Translations under genes and position numbers: made by a program
Notes under the pieces: model-generated
The model's database searches: none
Told to the model about the DNA's origin: nothing
Seen by the model: the letters and a program-made list of their open reading frames with translations, nothing else
Assembly: GCA_030248225.1 (NCBI GenBank)
Contig: JASANE010012312.1
Coordinates: forward strand, 41,588 to 105,587
Length of the DNA: 64,000 bases
Reading direction: 5' to 3'
Source: Trileptium ribeirensis
Lineage: Eukaryota > Nematoda > Enoplea > Enoplida > Thoracostomopsidae
Shown: in pieces, positions 1 through 7,958 of the stretch
How positions within the stretch are numbered: position 1 is the stretch's first letter
Layout: every line of letters starts with the position of its first letter

Positions 1-2538
1 GAGAATGCAGACGTCTTCAGCACGCACGATTTTGACCTAGGGCGTTACACTGAACATAGGCACCGCATAGAGACCGGAGATGCTAAGCCGATTAAGCAAG
101 CACCGTATCGACTAGCACATTCCTTACGCGAACCGCTTAGAGAGGAACTCAATAGTATGCTAGACGCGGGACTGATATCACCATCGAGCTCACCTTGGGG
201 ATCACCAATAGTGTATGTAACCAAGAGTGATGGCTCACTCCGGCTCTGTGTGGACTTCCGGAAGGTAAACACAGTAGCAGAACAGGATGCATATCCATTG
301 CCTAGAATAGACGACATTTTAGGATGCCTCCGAAACACTAAATTAATGTCTAGTTTAGATCTAAATAAGGGTTTCTGGCAACTAGAGTTGGACCCAGAAA
401 CAAAAGATAAGACATCTTTTGTAACAGTTCATGGACAGTATGAATACAATGTTCTGCCGTTCGGATTAAATTCATCCCCGGGGGCCTTTCAGCGTTGCAT
501 GTCCATGATTTTGAAAGGGCTGGAATGGGAAAAGTGCTTAATCTACATAGATGACATACTGGTATTTTCACCAACGTTCGAAGATCATTTAACGGATTTA
601 ATCCGGGTTTTCGACCGTTTTCGCAGAGCAAACTTAAAATTAAAACCATCAAAATGCCACTTTGGCCGAGGTAGTCTAAAATATTTAGGACACATAATTA
701 GTACAGAGGGCGTAAAACCAGACCCAGAAAAGGCAATAGCGATCGAGGAATTTAAACGTCCGGAGACATTGAAGCAGCTTCAAAGTTTCCTAGGACTAGT
801 GGGGTATTACCACAAATTTATACCAAACCACTCGGACATATGCGATCCACTCAACGAATTAAAACACAAGGATGCAGTATTTAAATGGACTCCTAAGTGT
901 GAGGACGCATTCAAGAAACTGAAACAGGCACTATTAGACGAACCCGTGCTAGTGCACCCCGATTTCACGCAGCCGTTTATCTTGCAAACGGACGCTTCAG
1001 GATACGCAATGGGCGCAGTGTTATCGCAGAAAACTAAGCAAGGTCTCAAACCCATTGCGTATGCAAGTAAAGCTCTACTAGACTATCAGCGTAGATATCC
1101 CGCAATCGAAGCCGAAGCTCTCGCGATTAGATGGGCAGCGCTACACTTTAAGCATTACTTAGTAGGGCACAAATTTCATGTCGAAACTGATCATAAACCA
1201 CTCAAGGCTTTATTTGACAAACCGCCTCGCAACTCGCGCTTATCCCAGTGGCGCAGTGAATTACTGCTTGAATTCGGAGGATTCGAAATACTCTATAGAC
1301 CAGGTAAAGAAAACGGCAATGCTGATGCTTTGTCACGGGACCCCAGGTACGACCCGCACATAACTGAGGAACAAGGAGATACCTATGAAATATTGATGAT
1401 GGGTCGAGGACGACCCACCGGCCCTCGTCCACCAACAACTTGCGCAGCATGGGATCAAGCACATCTACCATATCCCGTACGCACAGTAACACCGCTCGCA
1501 ACTGGGGCGCCAACAGCCGTAATAGGAAGCCCCATCGCTCCCCCAGGTCAACCAAACCCCGAGGCAATCCCATCGCAACTAGTCCCCGACACGCAGATAA
1601 CTACAGTACCCCCAGCAACGCTAACACAGCAAGCAGCTACGCTCAGCGCTATCCCAATTAGAATGGAGCCAGGAGAAACACCAGTAATGTCAGTACGTAC
1701 CACAACTATCTCGGGTTCTGGAGTCGGACCTCAGGCTCGAGGATCAAAAAGGCCACACCGGCCTGAATCAGAAACCATGGGTCTAAGAGCAACCACACTA
1801 CCAACTGAACAGGAATTCGATAGGCTCATGAAACTAATGATGCACTACGAAACTGAAATATTACCAACCGTTAGGATCGAAGACGCACAGGATACCCAGG
1901 AGAACATATACTTGCCGTTCTTTTCGGACCTCCCAGATTTTAATTTAGTACGGCTCCTACCATATATACATCGAAACGACCCCGAACTGGGTCCAATTTG
2001 GTGGTATTTGTACAACAAAACACGGCCCAGGGCCGAGCTAGGCGCACTAAGGATAGAAATGCGAGCTCACTACTTCGAGCTAGCTCAAGACACGAAAATA
2101 TTATATATGCACCCATTACAACCAGGGGACATAAATTATAAATTGTGCGTCCCATTTACATTAGTACAGCAAATACTCAAACATGAACACAACAATCTGT
2201 ATGGAGGACATCCTGGCCGTGATCGGCTAATAGCAAAATTGAAACAATTTTATTACTGGAAAGGTATGTCAGAACACGCACAACAATGGATCAGGCGATG
2301 CACTCTATGCCAATCCGCGACGGACCCGATTTCTCGGATAACCACCGGATTGGGCAGGGTTCCGTTGGCAAATCAACCAATGTATCGTGTATTCGTGGAC
2401 ATACTCGACATTCAGGTCAGATCACAAGCAGGCAATCGCTACGTTATTTACATTTATAGATCTATTTACAAAATTTGCAGTAGCAGTAGCGATCAGGCAC
2501 CAGGATGCACACACTGCCGCTCACATATTTTTATATGA
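1..2538 (+). CDS. pol: Retrotransposon Pol: reverse transcriptase, RNase H and N-terminal integrase (5'-partial, frameshifted at 3' end)
   Basis: This enzyme polyprotein copies element RNA into DNA and begins its integration. Counting residue 1 at base 1, the RT domain covers about residues 30-260, with LCVDFRKVN near 82, LPFGL near 152 and the catalytic YIDD box at 182-185. RNase H follows, with the TDAS aspartate at 331, ETDHKPL at 395-401 and the closing NADALSR. Residues of about 445-640 form an unusual Pro/Thr-rich linker. The integrase zinc finger is visible (H730, H737, C767, C770), and the first catalytic Asp is probably D800. The true frame leaves this ORF at about 2445-2455. The last 28 or so residues before the stop at 2538 are out-of-frame junk. 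There is no start codon in the window; the first in-frame ATG (157) is internal to the domain order. Identification is secure. Confidence 0.95.
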   Translation, partial: ENADVFSTHDFDLGRYTEHRHRIETGDAKPIKQAPYRLAHSLREPLREELNSMLDAGLISPSSSPWGSPIVYVTKSDGSLRLCVDFRKVNTVAEQDAYPLPRIDDILGCLRNTKLMSSLDLNKGFWQLELDPETKDKTSFVTVHGQYEYNVLPFGLNSSPGAFQRCMSMILKGLEWEKCLIYIDDILVFSPTFEDHLTDLIRVFDRFRRANLKLKPSKCHFGRGSLKYLGHIISTEGVKPDPEKAIAIEEFKRPETLKQLQSFLGLVGYYHKFIPNHSDICDPLNELKHKDAVFKWTPKCEDAFKKLKQALLDEPVLVHPDFTQPFILQTDASGYAMGAVLSQKTKQGLKPIAYASKALLDYQRRYPAIEAEALAIRWAALHFKHYLVGHKFHVETDHKPLKALFDKPPRNSRLSQWRSELLLEFGGFEILYRPGKENGNADALSRDPRYDPHITEEQGDTYEILMMGRGRPTGPRPPTTCAAWDQAHLPYPVRTVTPLATGAPTAVIGSPIAPPGQPNPEAIPSQLVPDTQITTVPPATLTQQAATLSAIPIRMEPGETPVMSVRTTTISGSGVGPQARGSKRPHRPESETMGLRATTLPTEQEFDRLMKLMMHYETEILPTVRIEDAQDTQENIYLPFFSDLPDFNLVRLLPYIHRNDPELGPIWWYLYNKTRPRAELGALRIEMRAHYFELAQDTKILYMHPLQPGDINYKLCVPFTLVQQILKHEHNNLYGGHPGRDRLIAKLKQFYYWKGMSEHAQQWIRRCTLCQSATDPISRITTGLGRVPLANQPMYRVFVDILDIQVRSQAGNRYVIYIYRSIYKICSSSSDQAPGCTHCRSHIFI

Positions 2539-4945
2539 GGTAGTTAATAAATACGGAGCTCCCAGGGAGCTATATTCTGATAGAGGAGGTGCTTTCACCG
2601 CACACATGTTTGAAAGCCTGTGCCAGGAAATGCACATATTTCGGCACATGAGTTTAGCATATCCCCCTCAGGCAAATGGTGAGATTGAAAGGTTCAATAG
2701 GACACTATTATATTTACTACGAGTAAGCGTACCGCAAGATGACCACCATTCATGGGATGTATCATTACCATTTTGTGTAATGGCTTACAATTCCTCGGTA
2801 CACACAGCCACCAAATATCCACCATTTTTACTAATGCATGGATTTTACCCTAGGCTACCCGTAAAATATGACACGCATAGTGCAGCCACAGGATACACTG
2901 GAGCTCACTCATATAGAGCCAACGCGCAGCGCTGGATGGCTTCTATTAGGGAACGCGCATACCAATCAATGAGAGCCGCTCAGGAAATAAATCGGCTAAG
3001 GTATAATAGGCGAGCTCGCGAACCACGTTATCAAACAGGTGAATTAGTCTGGGTCTATAGACACGATACCACACCAGGAACATCTAGAAAACTCACGCCT
3101 CGTTGGTGCGGACCATACGAAATACTAGGGATTACATCACCATGCATGCGCGTAAGAATGCATTCAAATCCGGAAGGTATGGCGCATGTGGTACACCTCA
3201 ATAGAACTAAGCCGTGTTTTAGAGCATTGGACCCAGTGCCTAATGTAGGAGACTGGCTAGGTCAGGTACACGCTTCTGTATTAGAAAGGGGCTTAAATGA
3301 ACCCATCCAAAGAATTATTGCTGATAGGGATTTTGTGACAGAAATAGAACCCGTAGACGAAGTAGCAGTGCGCACAGTAAGAACAGCAGTTAGTGATAGT
3401 TCGGACACCGAAAGTATAGAAATGGGTGACCCCAATGATCCCAACTTCTACCGCCGGACGTACGCAGAAATCGAGGCCGAACAAGCAGCAATAGAACACA
3501 TTGAGTATCGGACGGACGAATACGAACCGCAGAATCCAAGGACGGTCAGGAATCGGATTCCGCTGACTGATCCGGATAGAGAAATAGAACCCTCTTGGCC
3601 ACCAATATCGCAAGAGCAGGTTACCAGCCAAGAGGCCTTTTCATACATACCAGAACCTGGTAGCCGAGATACGCAGGTCGAATATGGACGACATACCGCA
3701 CCAGTGACGACGATGGAACGAATAGCGGCCACCAGCGAGGAGGTTCCATTCGGCGTACCGACTGTAGGTGTTGGAATACTCGAAGGACAACACTTTTATC
3801 CAGCGGACATCACGCTGTCTACAACACCAAGAGGAGCTTCAGGAGGAATCGTCGTACCTGGACCATACACCTCCGGAGATCTACGTTATGCAATCATGCT
3901 CGCTGCTCAGGACCATCCATTATTTCAATCGCGACCCGCCGAACATATTATGGCGTCACGACTACGGGTACCAATGGAGATGGCAACTCAAACTGTCGGG
4001 GACTATACAACAATGCGTCCCTATAGCGCTCCACCAGCAGCTGCCGACAGACCTATGTCTCCCCACCACTATGTCTTTCGTGAGGCGGCTGTCACTCAGC
4101 CACCTCCAGGGTCGCCGATGTCCAGCTATTTGTCGGAGACTTCGGGAGAAGGTACCACAGTGGACGTGAGAGCAGCTGAGGCAGACGACGAACTAACCAG
4201 CCGAACATCGCAGGAACCATCTTCCACCGAGCAGCTCGGTCAGGCAGGACAGGAAACATCGAATAGTGACTCTAGGACGCAACCGGGAACTTCTGGCTCA
4301 TTAAGCGAATTCACACTTGCCGGATCAAGTAGTGAAGCACCAGCACCTCAGCAAGGAACCAGTCGCCCAGTCACCTTGAGCACCCCTCCCCGCACGAGAG
4401 CCCCGCCGGAAGAGCGCGGAAAGGGCCTTGTTGGACGAGCCACACAACGGAAACAAGTCACATCGACACGAAGAGGCTCAACCATTCAGTTTGCTAGTAC
4501 CGAACAACCAGGACCGTCCACGGTGACTATCACTGATCTAGTACACCCCACTACTACTCCTACTACTACCTCCTCAGGAATAATACGACTCAGCACCGCC
4601 CAAGCAACAGCACCGACCAGACACCTTCTTCATCGCCAGGCTAGGGACCGGGTCTTTAGACCATATGGCGCAGCATCGGACGAGGAGGTAGGAGACGCCT
4701 TACGTAAACCCAGACGAGTGACTTTCCAGGAACCAGCAGCGACTACTAGCGAAACGGCTGGAACCTCTACCAGACTGGCATCTACTACTCGCACGCAGTC
4801 CACCAGTGTCACCACCTCAATGACCAGTGCACCAATCCCGGCACCCCAACAATTTCGTAGAGACGCACGCTCCCTAGGTGAAAACCAACCATCAACCTCA
4901 TTCCCACGCTATCCTTCTAGCCAGGAGCTATATCCTGCAGCTTAG
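2387..4945 (+). CDS. pol: Retrotransposon Pol continued: integrase catalytic core, GPY/F module and Pro/Ser/Thr-rich C-terminal tail
   Basis: This is the continuation of the upstream Pol in the next frame; real homology starts near 2450 and the GTG at 2387 is only where the frame opens. The core has YSDRGGAF with the second Asp codon at 2579 and NGEIERFNR with the Glu codon at 2687. That spacing is exactly D-x35-E, as expected for retroviral-type integrase. At about 3030-3210 come the GELVWVY and RWCGPYEIL blocks and VHLNRTKPC, the GPY/F module typical of Ty3/gypsy integrases. No chromodomain was recognised after it. From about 3400 to the stop the protein is a roughly 520-residue low-complexity region rich in Ser, Thr, Pro, Glu and Gln, with no family I recognise. 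Such a long tail is unusual and could contain a structural or targeting function. The frame break lies between the first and second catalytic Asp. Confidence 0.92.
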   Translation: MYSWTYSTFRSDHKQAIATLFTFIDLFTKFAVAVAIRHQDAHTAAHIFLYEVVNKYGAPRELYSDRGGAFTAHMFESLCQEMHIFRHMSLAYPPQANGEIERFNRTLLYLLRVSVPQDDHHSWDVSLPFCVMAYNSSVHTATKYPPFLLMHGFYPRLPVKYDTHSAATGYTGAHSYRANAQRWMASIRERAYQSMRAAQEINRLRYNRRAREPRYQTGELVWVYRHDTTPGTSRKLTPRWCGPYEILGITSPCMRVRMHSNPEGMAHVVHLNRTKPCFRALDPVPNVGDWLGQVHASVLERGLNEPIQRIIADRDFVTEIEPVDEVAVRTVRTAVSDSSDTESIEMGDPNDPNFYRRTYAEIEAEQAAIEHIEYRTDEYEPQNPRTVRNRIPLTDPDREIEPSWPPISQEQVTSQEAFSYIPEPGSRDTQVEYGRHTAPVTTMERIAATSEEVPFGVPTVGVGILEGQHFYPADITLSTTPRGASGGIVVPGPYTSGDLRYAIMLAAQDHPLFQSRPAEHIMASRLRVPMEMATQTVGDYTTMRPYSAPPAAADRPMSPHHYVFREAAVTQPPPGSPMSSYLSETSGEGTTVDVRAAEADDELTSRTSQEPSSTEQLGQAGQETSNSDSRTQPGTSGSLSEFTLAGSSSEAPAPQQGTSRPVTLSTPPRTRAPPEERGKGLVGRATQRKQVTSTRRGSTIQFASTEQPGPSTVTITDLVHPTTTPTTTSSGIIRLSTAQATAPTRHLLHRQARDRVFRPYGAASDEEVGDALRKPRRVTFQEPAATTSETAGTSTRLASTTRTQSTSVTTSMTSAPIPAPQQFRRDARSLGENQPSTSFPRYPSSQELYPAA
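2440..2456 (+). other. Frame disruption in integrase
   Basis: Integrase-like residues end in frame 1 (GNRYVI) and resume in frame 2 (TFIDLFTKF) within a few codons. This fits a one-base length change in the T-rich stretch around 2448-2452. It splits the catalytic core between its first and second Asp. Programmed frameshifts in Ty3/gypsy elements occur at the gag/pol junction, not inside integrase, so decay or a sequencing error is more likely than recoding. Confidence 0.8.
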
Positions 4946-5170
4946 CGACAACGGACACAACGACCACCAACGTACGAAGAATCTGATTCGGACGATCAAG
5001 ACTTACGAGTAGACTAACTCAACCCATGCTAGCACGTATCTCTAATCATGCAAACGAACAACCATAAGAGGGGGGGGAATTAGAAGAGGGGTCCAGGAAT
5101 ATATACACAATTTTATTAGGAGACAAGATAATCTTTAGATTTGGACTTATTCCCAATTTGTACATTATAG
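4946..5170 (+). other. Spacer between pol and first NADAR ORF, with purine tract
   Basis: This 225-bp spacer contains a run of eight G in a purine-rich context (about 5066-5094), which resembles a polypurine tract used to prime plus-strand DNA synthesis. Two meanings are possible. It could be an internal (central) tract of a longer element, or the original 3' tract of a shorter ancestor to which the NADAR ORFs were added. No LTR-like TG follows it directly. The spacer ends in the acceptor-like sequence before the ATG at 5171. Confidence 0.45.
5162..5170 (+). promoter_or_regulatory. Candidate 3' splice (or spliced-leader) acceptor directly before ATG of NADAR ORF 1
   Basis: The pyrimidine-containing stretch ending TACATTATAG lies with its AG immediately next to the ATG at 5171. 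Retroviral and errantiviral env genes are expressed from spliced mRNAs, and trans-splice acceptors often abut start codons. The match is short, so this is inference. It is strengthened by the same arrangement before the second ORF. Confidence 0.4.
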
Positions 5171-6001
5171 ATGCATCGAGCCCACAGCACGAACAACATC
5201 AATGCCCGTTTGATCCCAAAGGGCGTGCGGCACGCACCGGTGGACATCGACGGGCACGTGTTCCCCAAGGTGCCCCAATATTCCTTGGATCGAGCAGAGC
5301 GGTGTGAATTCTTCTCGCTCAAAAGCAAAAGGTGGAGCTACCTATCAAACGAACATTCCTCCGCCGATCGTTTCGAACACAACGAGAGGCGTCTTGCCAG
5401 TGCTGCCGAGCACTACCATATCAGCATCCTGGAGCTGTTGGGACGCGACGAGGAAGCAAAGGAATTGGGCGAAATGGACATTTTCCCAACCGAATTCCAG
5501 CTCCGCAGCATCGCCCTACAGCACCAGATTCCGCACAGTGTTCGGCGGTGGCACATGTCATACAGGGCACACCTGATGCGGCCGATTCTGTTGGCAAAAT
5601 TCAATATCGATGAGTACGCCGAGGAATTGGAAAAAACCGGCAGCCGGCAACTCCTTAGCGACTCAATGGACAATTTCTGGGGCACGGGCATTCCCCCGGC
5701 CCAATGCAGCAACCACCGAACCATCTGCCATAACGTTACAGGCCGGTTGCTCGAGGAAATCCGAGCTTTCAACCGAGATGGTTTCGTTCGATGGCCACGG
5801 GTAATCGTCGTCGGTGACGAGCAAGCCCTGACGCTTCTCGACGTAGCTGACGAGCACCACTGGCTCGTCCTCACGTACCCAACGTTGACAATGGTTGAGC
5901 TTCTGCAGTGGGCCAACGCCTTATTAACACCGCAGACGGACTGCATCTTCGTCCTTGGCGGCTATGACGACGTCTGGCTAGAACCCAGAAAATACTTTTA
6001 A
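5171..6001 (+). CDS. NADAR-domain protein 1 with C-terminal SGNH-like domain (frameshifted)
   Basis: This is a 276-residue ORF starting at the ATG after the acceptor-like AG. Residues of about 45-200 carry the NADAR blocks in order: FFSLKSKRWSYLSN (LSN at 58-60), AAEHY (E80, matching the SVEHY catalytic Glu block), MRPILLAKF, FWGTG (W170) and CHNVTGRLLEEIR (188-198). Known NADAR proteins (YbiA and the DarG antitoxin relatives) are N-glycosidases acting on ADP-ribosylated guanine or riboflavin-pathway intermediates. Residues 207-276 open a second domain with VIVVGDEQ (215-218) and FVLGGYDD (260-267), which resembles SGNH blocks I and III but has Glu in place of the nucleophilic Ser. The ORF stops at 6001 before the domain ends; the rest lies in another frame. 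It is clearly paralogous to 6717-7958. The NADAR assignment rests on motif order and is fairly strong; activity is not shown. Confidence 0.75.
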   Translation: MHRAHSTNNINARLIPKGVRHAPVDIDGHVFPKVPQYSLDRAERCEFFSLKSKRWSYLSNEHSSADRFEHNERRLASAAEHYHISILELLGRDEEAKELGEMDIFPTEFQLRSIALQHQIPHSVRRWHMSYRAHLMRPILLAKFNIDEYAEELEKTGSRQLLSDSMDNFWGTGIPPAQCSNHRTICHNVTGRLLEEIRAFNRDGFVRWPRVIVVGDEQALTLLDVADEHHWLVLTYPTLTMVELLQWANALLTPQTDCIFVLGGYDDVWLEPRKYF

Positions 6002-6441
6002 CATTTAAGCCCGCCGCATACTTTAAACGCGTCAAGCGCCACCTGGGAGTCCTGGATTGGCGCGCCCGGGAAGATGCCGCCATCTACGTTGCGTCGCCTC
6101 CCCCACATTGGGACGCCAACAACTACACGGGCGACACATGGGGTCGGCAATTCTGCACACGTAAGACGGAGCTTACCCTCAGCCACCAGTCTCTCCGCAG
6201 CGTAATTATGCCACGGTGGCCAGCGTCGCTTATGGGGACTGAAGCCTGGGACACGGTCGGACCGTTTAACCAAGGTGAAGATCGTCGGCGTTGGAACCAA
6301 CCCGTCGTGACTCCGGCGTTTCATCATGAATTGGTCGCCTGGGTAGAACAGAATCTGCAAAGTGCAGACATTATCCGGCGACCTATGGAACGACCACTGC
6401 CAAGAGAAGAATATCAGAAGTATCCTGACAGTGAGTCTTAA
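6001..6441 (+). pseudogene. Out-of-frame C-terminal remainder of NADAR protein 1 (SGNH-like domain)
   Basis: In frame 1 the sequence from 6001 stays open to a stop at 6439-6441. It contains FKRVKRHLGVL, which aligns with FKKVKRHLGVL of the second ORF at the matching position. It also contains FHHELVAWVEQNL, which could correspond to the C-terminal SGNH block V helix. A single-base length change around 5990-6001 therefore separates it from the first ORF. The piece cannot be expressed alone as written; the only internal ATG that opens it (6208) is well inside the domain. This copy of the gene is most likely inactivated, unless the break is an assembly error. Confidence 0.7.
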
Positions 6442-6716
6442 AAAAGATGAACGAAGCTTCACAAAACCGGGTAAAGCAACCTCATATAAAGGTGGGAGGG
6501 GGAAAGAAACTAATGTCCCAGGAAAGAAACTAGACTTCGAGATCATCCGGAGATGATAGAATCTTGAGTTACCACCCAGACCAAATTCAACCAAAGCAGG
6601 TGTACTAGATCTAGGATACTAATAATACATAATTCTCGTAAGAGGAACACACGTAACACGAAGCGCTGCGACAATTAAGTAATTGACAAGCATACTTATT
6701 TAAATTCCCTTTACAG
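6442..6716 (+). other. Spacer between the two NADAR ORFs; possible intron end
   Basis: No ORF of substance is present. A donor-like GTGAGT lies at 6431-6436, just before the stop of the first unit, and an acceptor lies at 6711-6716. Joining these two would not bring the two ORFs into one frame, because exon 1 would end one base into a codon. A two-module fusion by this exact pair is therefore unlikely. A purine-rich tract (about 6489-6508) is also present. Confidence 0.4.
6699..6716 (+). promoter_or_regulatory. Strong 3' splice (or spliced-leader) acceptor directly before ATG of NADAR ORF 2
   Basis: The sequence TTTAAATTCCCTTTACAG ends exactly at the base before the ATG at 6717. A pyrimidine tract followed by CAG is a canonical metazoan 3' splice site. 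It would yield a subgenomic mRNA whose first codon is the NADAR start, by cis-splicing from an upstream leader or by trans-splicing. Usage is inferred, not observed. Confidence 0.5.
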
Positions 6717-7958
6717 ATGAGCACCAGCAATGTGGATGTAACGCCAAACCGAAAATCCGGCGGACGATTGCCAGCGGTCGGACCGTACGCTCCGCCGGAG
6801 ATGGCCCTATTCAAGCTACCAACGATTCCAGTCTACCGGGTACACTTGAACAAGCCGTTCGCCGCATTCCTGTCGCATGGCACAGACTGGCCAGAGCTGT
6901 CGAACATGCACGAAACGGCAGCTCCATTCAGCAACGACGGCGTGCTAGCTAACTCCGTGGAGCGGCACTATCACGTCCAGGTGCTGGCACTTCTCGAGCA
7001 CCATGATGCTGCACGCGAACTGATGGACACAACTGACTCGCCCTTGCAGATCAAGTCGCGAGCCCGGGTGCTAAAAGACGAACTAATCGATTACGTCACC
7101 AGCGCTCGCTTAAAGCCGTTATTGGAGCACATCATGCGCCCAATATTGCTCAAGAAATTTGCCATCCCGGAGTACGCACACGTCCTCCAACTTACTGAGG
7201 ATCGGCAGTTGCTTGAGGCTTCAACGGACGCTTTCTGGGGTGTCGGACGCTCCAGTCAGCAATTACAAAACAAGGAGGCGCCTGGGCGCTGCCATAACGT
7301 AATGGGACGCTTGCTCGAAGAGGTGCGCGAATTCCGCGCCACAGGCAACGTGCGGTGGCCCCAGACAGCCATTCTGGGAGACGCGTTGGCCCTGCCTTTG
7401 TTGGAAATGGCTGAGGACAACAAGTGGTTGGTCAATGGATGGCCAGACACTCATCTTGCCCGACTTGTCCAGGCCGCCAACGCCATCGTCACGCCGCAGC
7501 TGAAGTGCATTATCTTACTGGGCGGCTACAATTACATCTATCGAAAGGCGCCTCTGGAGCAGTTCCATGCGACAAATCCTAACGCGGCATTCAAGAAGGT
7601 AAAGCGCCACCTCGGGGTTTTATCAAAACGGGTAGCGCCAACTACCACCATCATCATGACACCGCCTACACCGCGTTGGGTCGCCACTAATCAGGACGCA
7701 ACCTCCTGGACGGCCGAGTTAAAACAGTTCCTGATCAACCATCGTCAGCGCTACAACACGCTCCACAACGTGTTCATTCCAACGTGGTCCGTCGCGTTTA
7801 ACACTCCTGACGCGTGGGAGCGGGACGAGCCACACATGGAGTGGGGCGAGCGACCACAATTTCGCGAGCCGATGGTGTCAAATTACTGTCGTCGCAATCT
7901 GCGCGAATGGATGACCCACCTCGTGCGCGATGCTGAGTTGGGGCGCCTCACCCCATAG
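6717..7958 (+). CDS. NADAR-domain protein 2 with C-terminal degenerate SGNH-like domain (intact)
   Basis: This is an intact 413-residue ORF. After a basic N-terminus, NADAR blocks run from about residue 45 to 205: ELSN (60-63), NSVERHYHVQ (E82, the SVEHY-type catalytic Glu with one extra Arg), MRPILLKKF (140-148), FWGVG (W174) and CHNVMGRLLEEVREF (192-206). Residues 212-405 form a second domain: TAILGDALA (GDA 221-223), ILLGGYNYI (N272) and a late helix with MVSNYCRRNL. The spacing is like SGNH/GDSL hydrolases (GDS, then GxND, then a late His), but Ser is replaced by Ala and no clear catalytic DxxH is seen, so it is probably binding or structural. It shares long blocks with ORF 1 (RQLL...FWG.G; HNV.GRLLEE.R; VRWP), consistent with tandem duplication. 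There is no signal peptide or membrane segment, so it is not an env glycoprotein. A plausible but untested role is removing ADP-ribose marks from nucleic acid placed by host defence. Confidence 0.78.
   Translation: MSTSNVDVTPNRKSGGRLPAVGPYAPPEMALFKLPTIPVYRVHLNKPFAAFLSHGTDWPELSNMHETAAPFSNDGVLANSVERHYHVQVLALLEHHDAARELMDTTDSPLQIKSRARVLKDELIDYVTSARLKPLLEHIMRPILLKKFAIPEYAHVLQLTEDRQLLEASTDAFWGVGRSSQQLQNKEAPGRCHNVMGRLLEEVREFRATGNVRWPQTAILGDALALPLLEMAEDNKWLVNGWPDTHLARLVQAANAIVTPQLKCIILLGGYNYIYRKAPLEQFHATNPNAAFKKVKRHLGVLSKRVAPTTTIIMTPPTPRWVATNQDATSWTAELKQFLINHRQRYNTLHNVFIPTWSVAFNTPDAWERDEPHMEWGERPQFREPMVSNYCRRNLREWMTHLVRDAELGRLTP

Noticed and set aside
2387..2538. Programmed frameshifting inside pol
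   Set aside because: The overlap interrupts the integrase core between its catalytic residues and no clear slippery site plus pseudoknot was seen; a mutational frameshift explains it better.
6431..6716. An intron joining the two NADAR ORFs into one protein
   Set aside because: Donor GTGAGT at 6431 and acceptor at 6716 would join in the wrong phase for the second ORF, and each ORF has its own start and stop.
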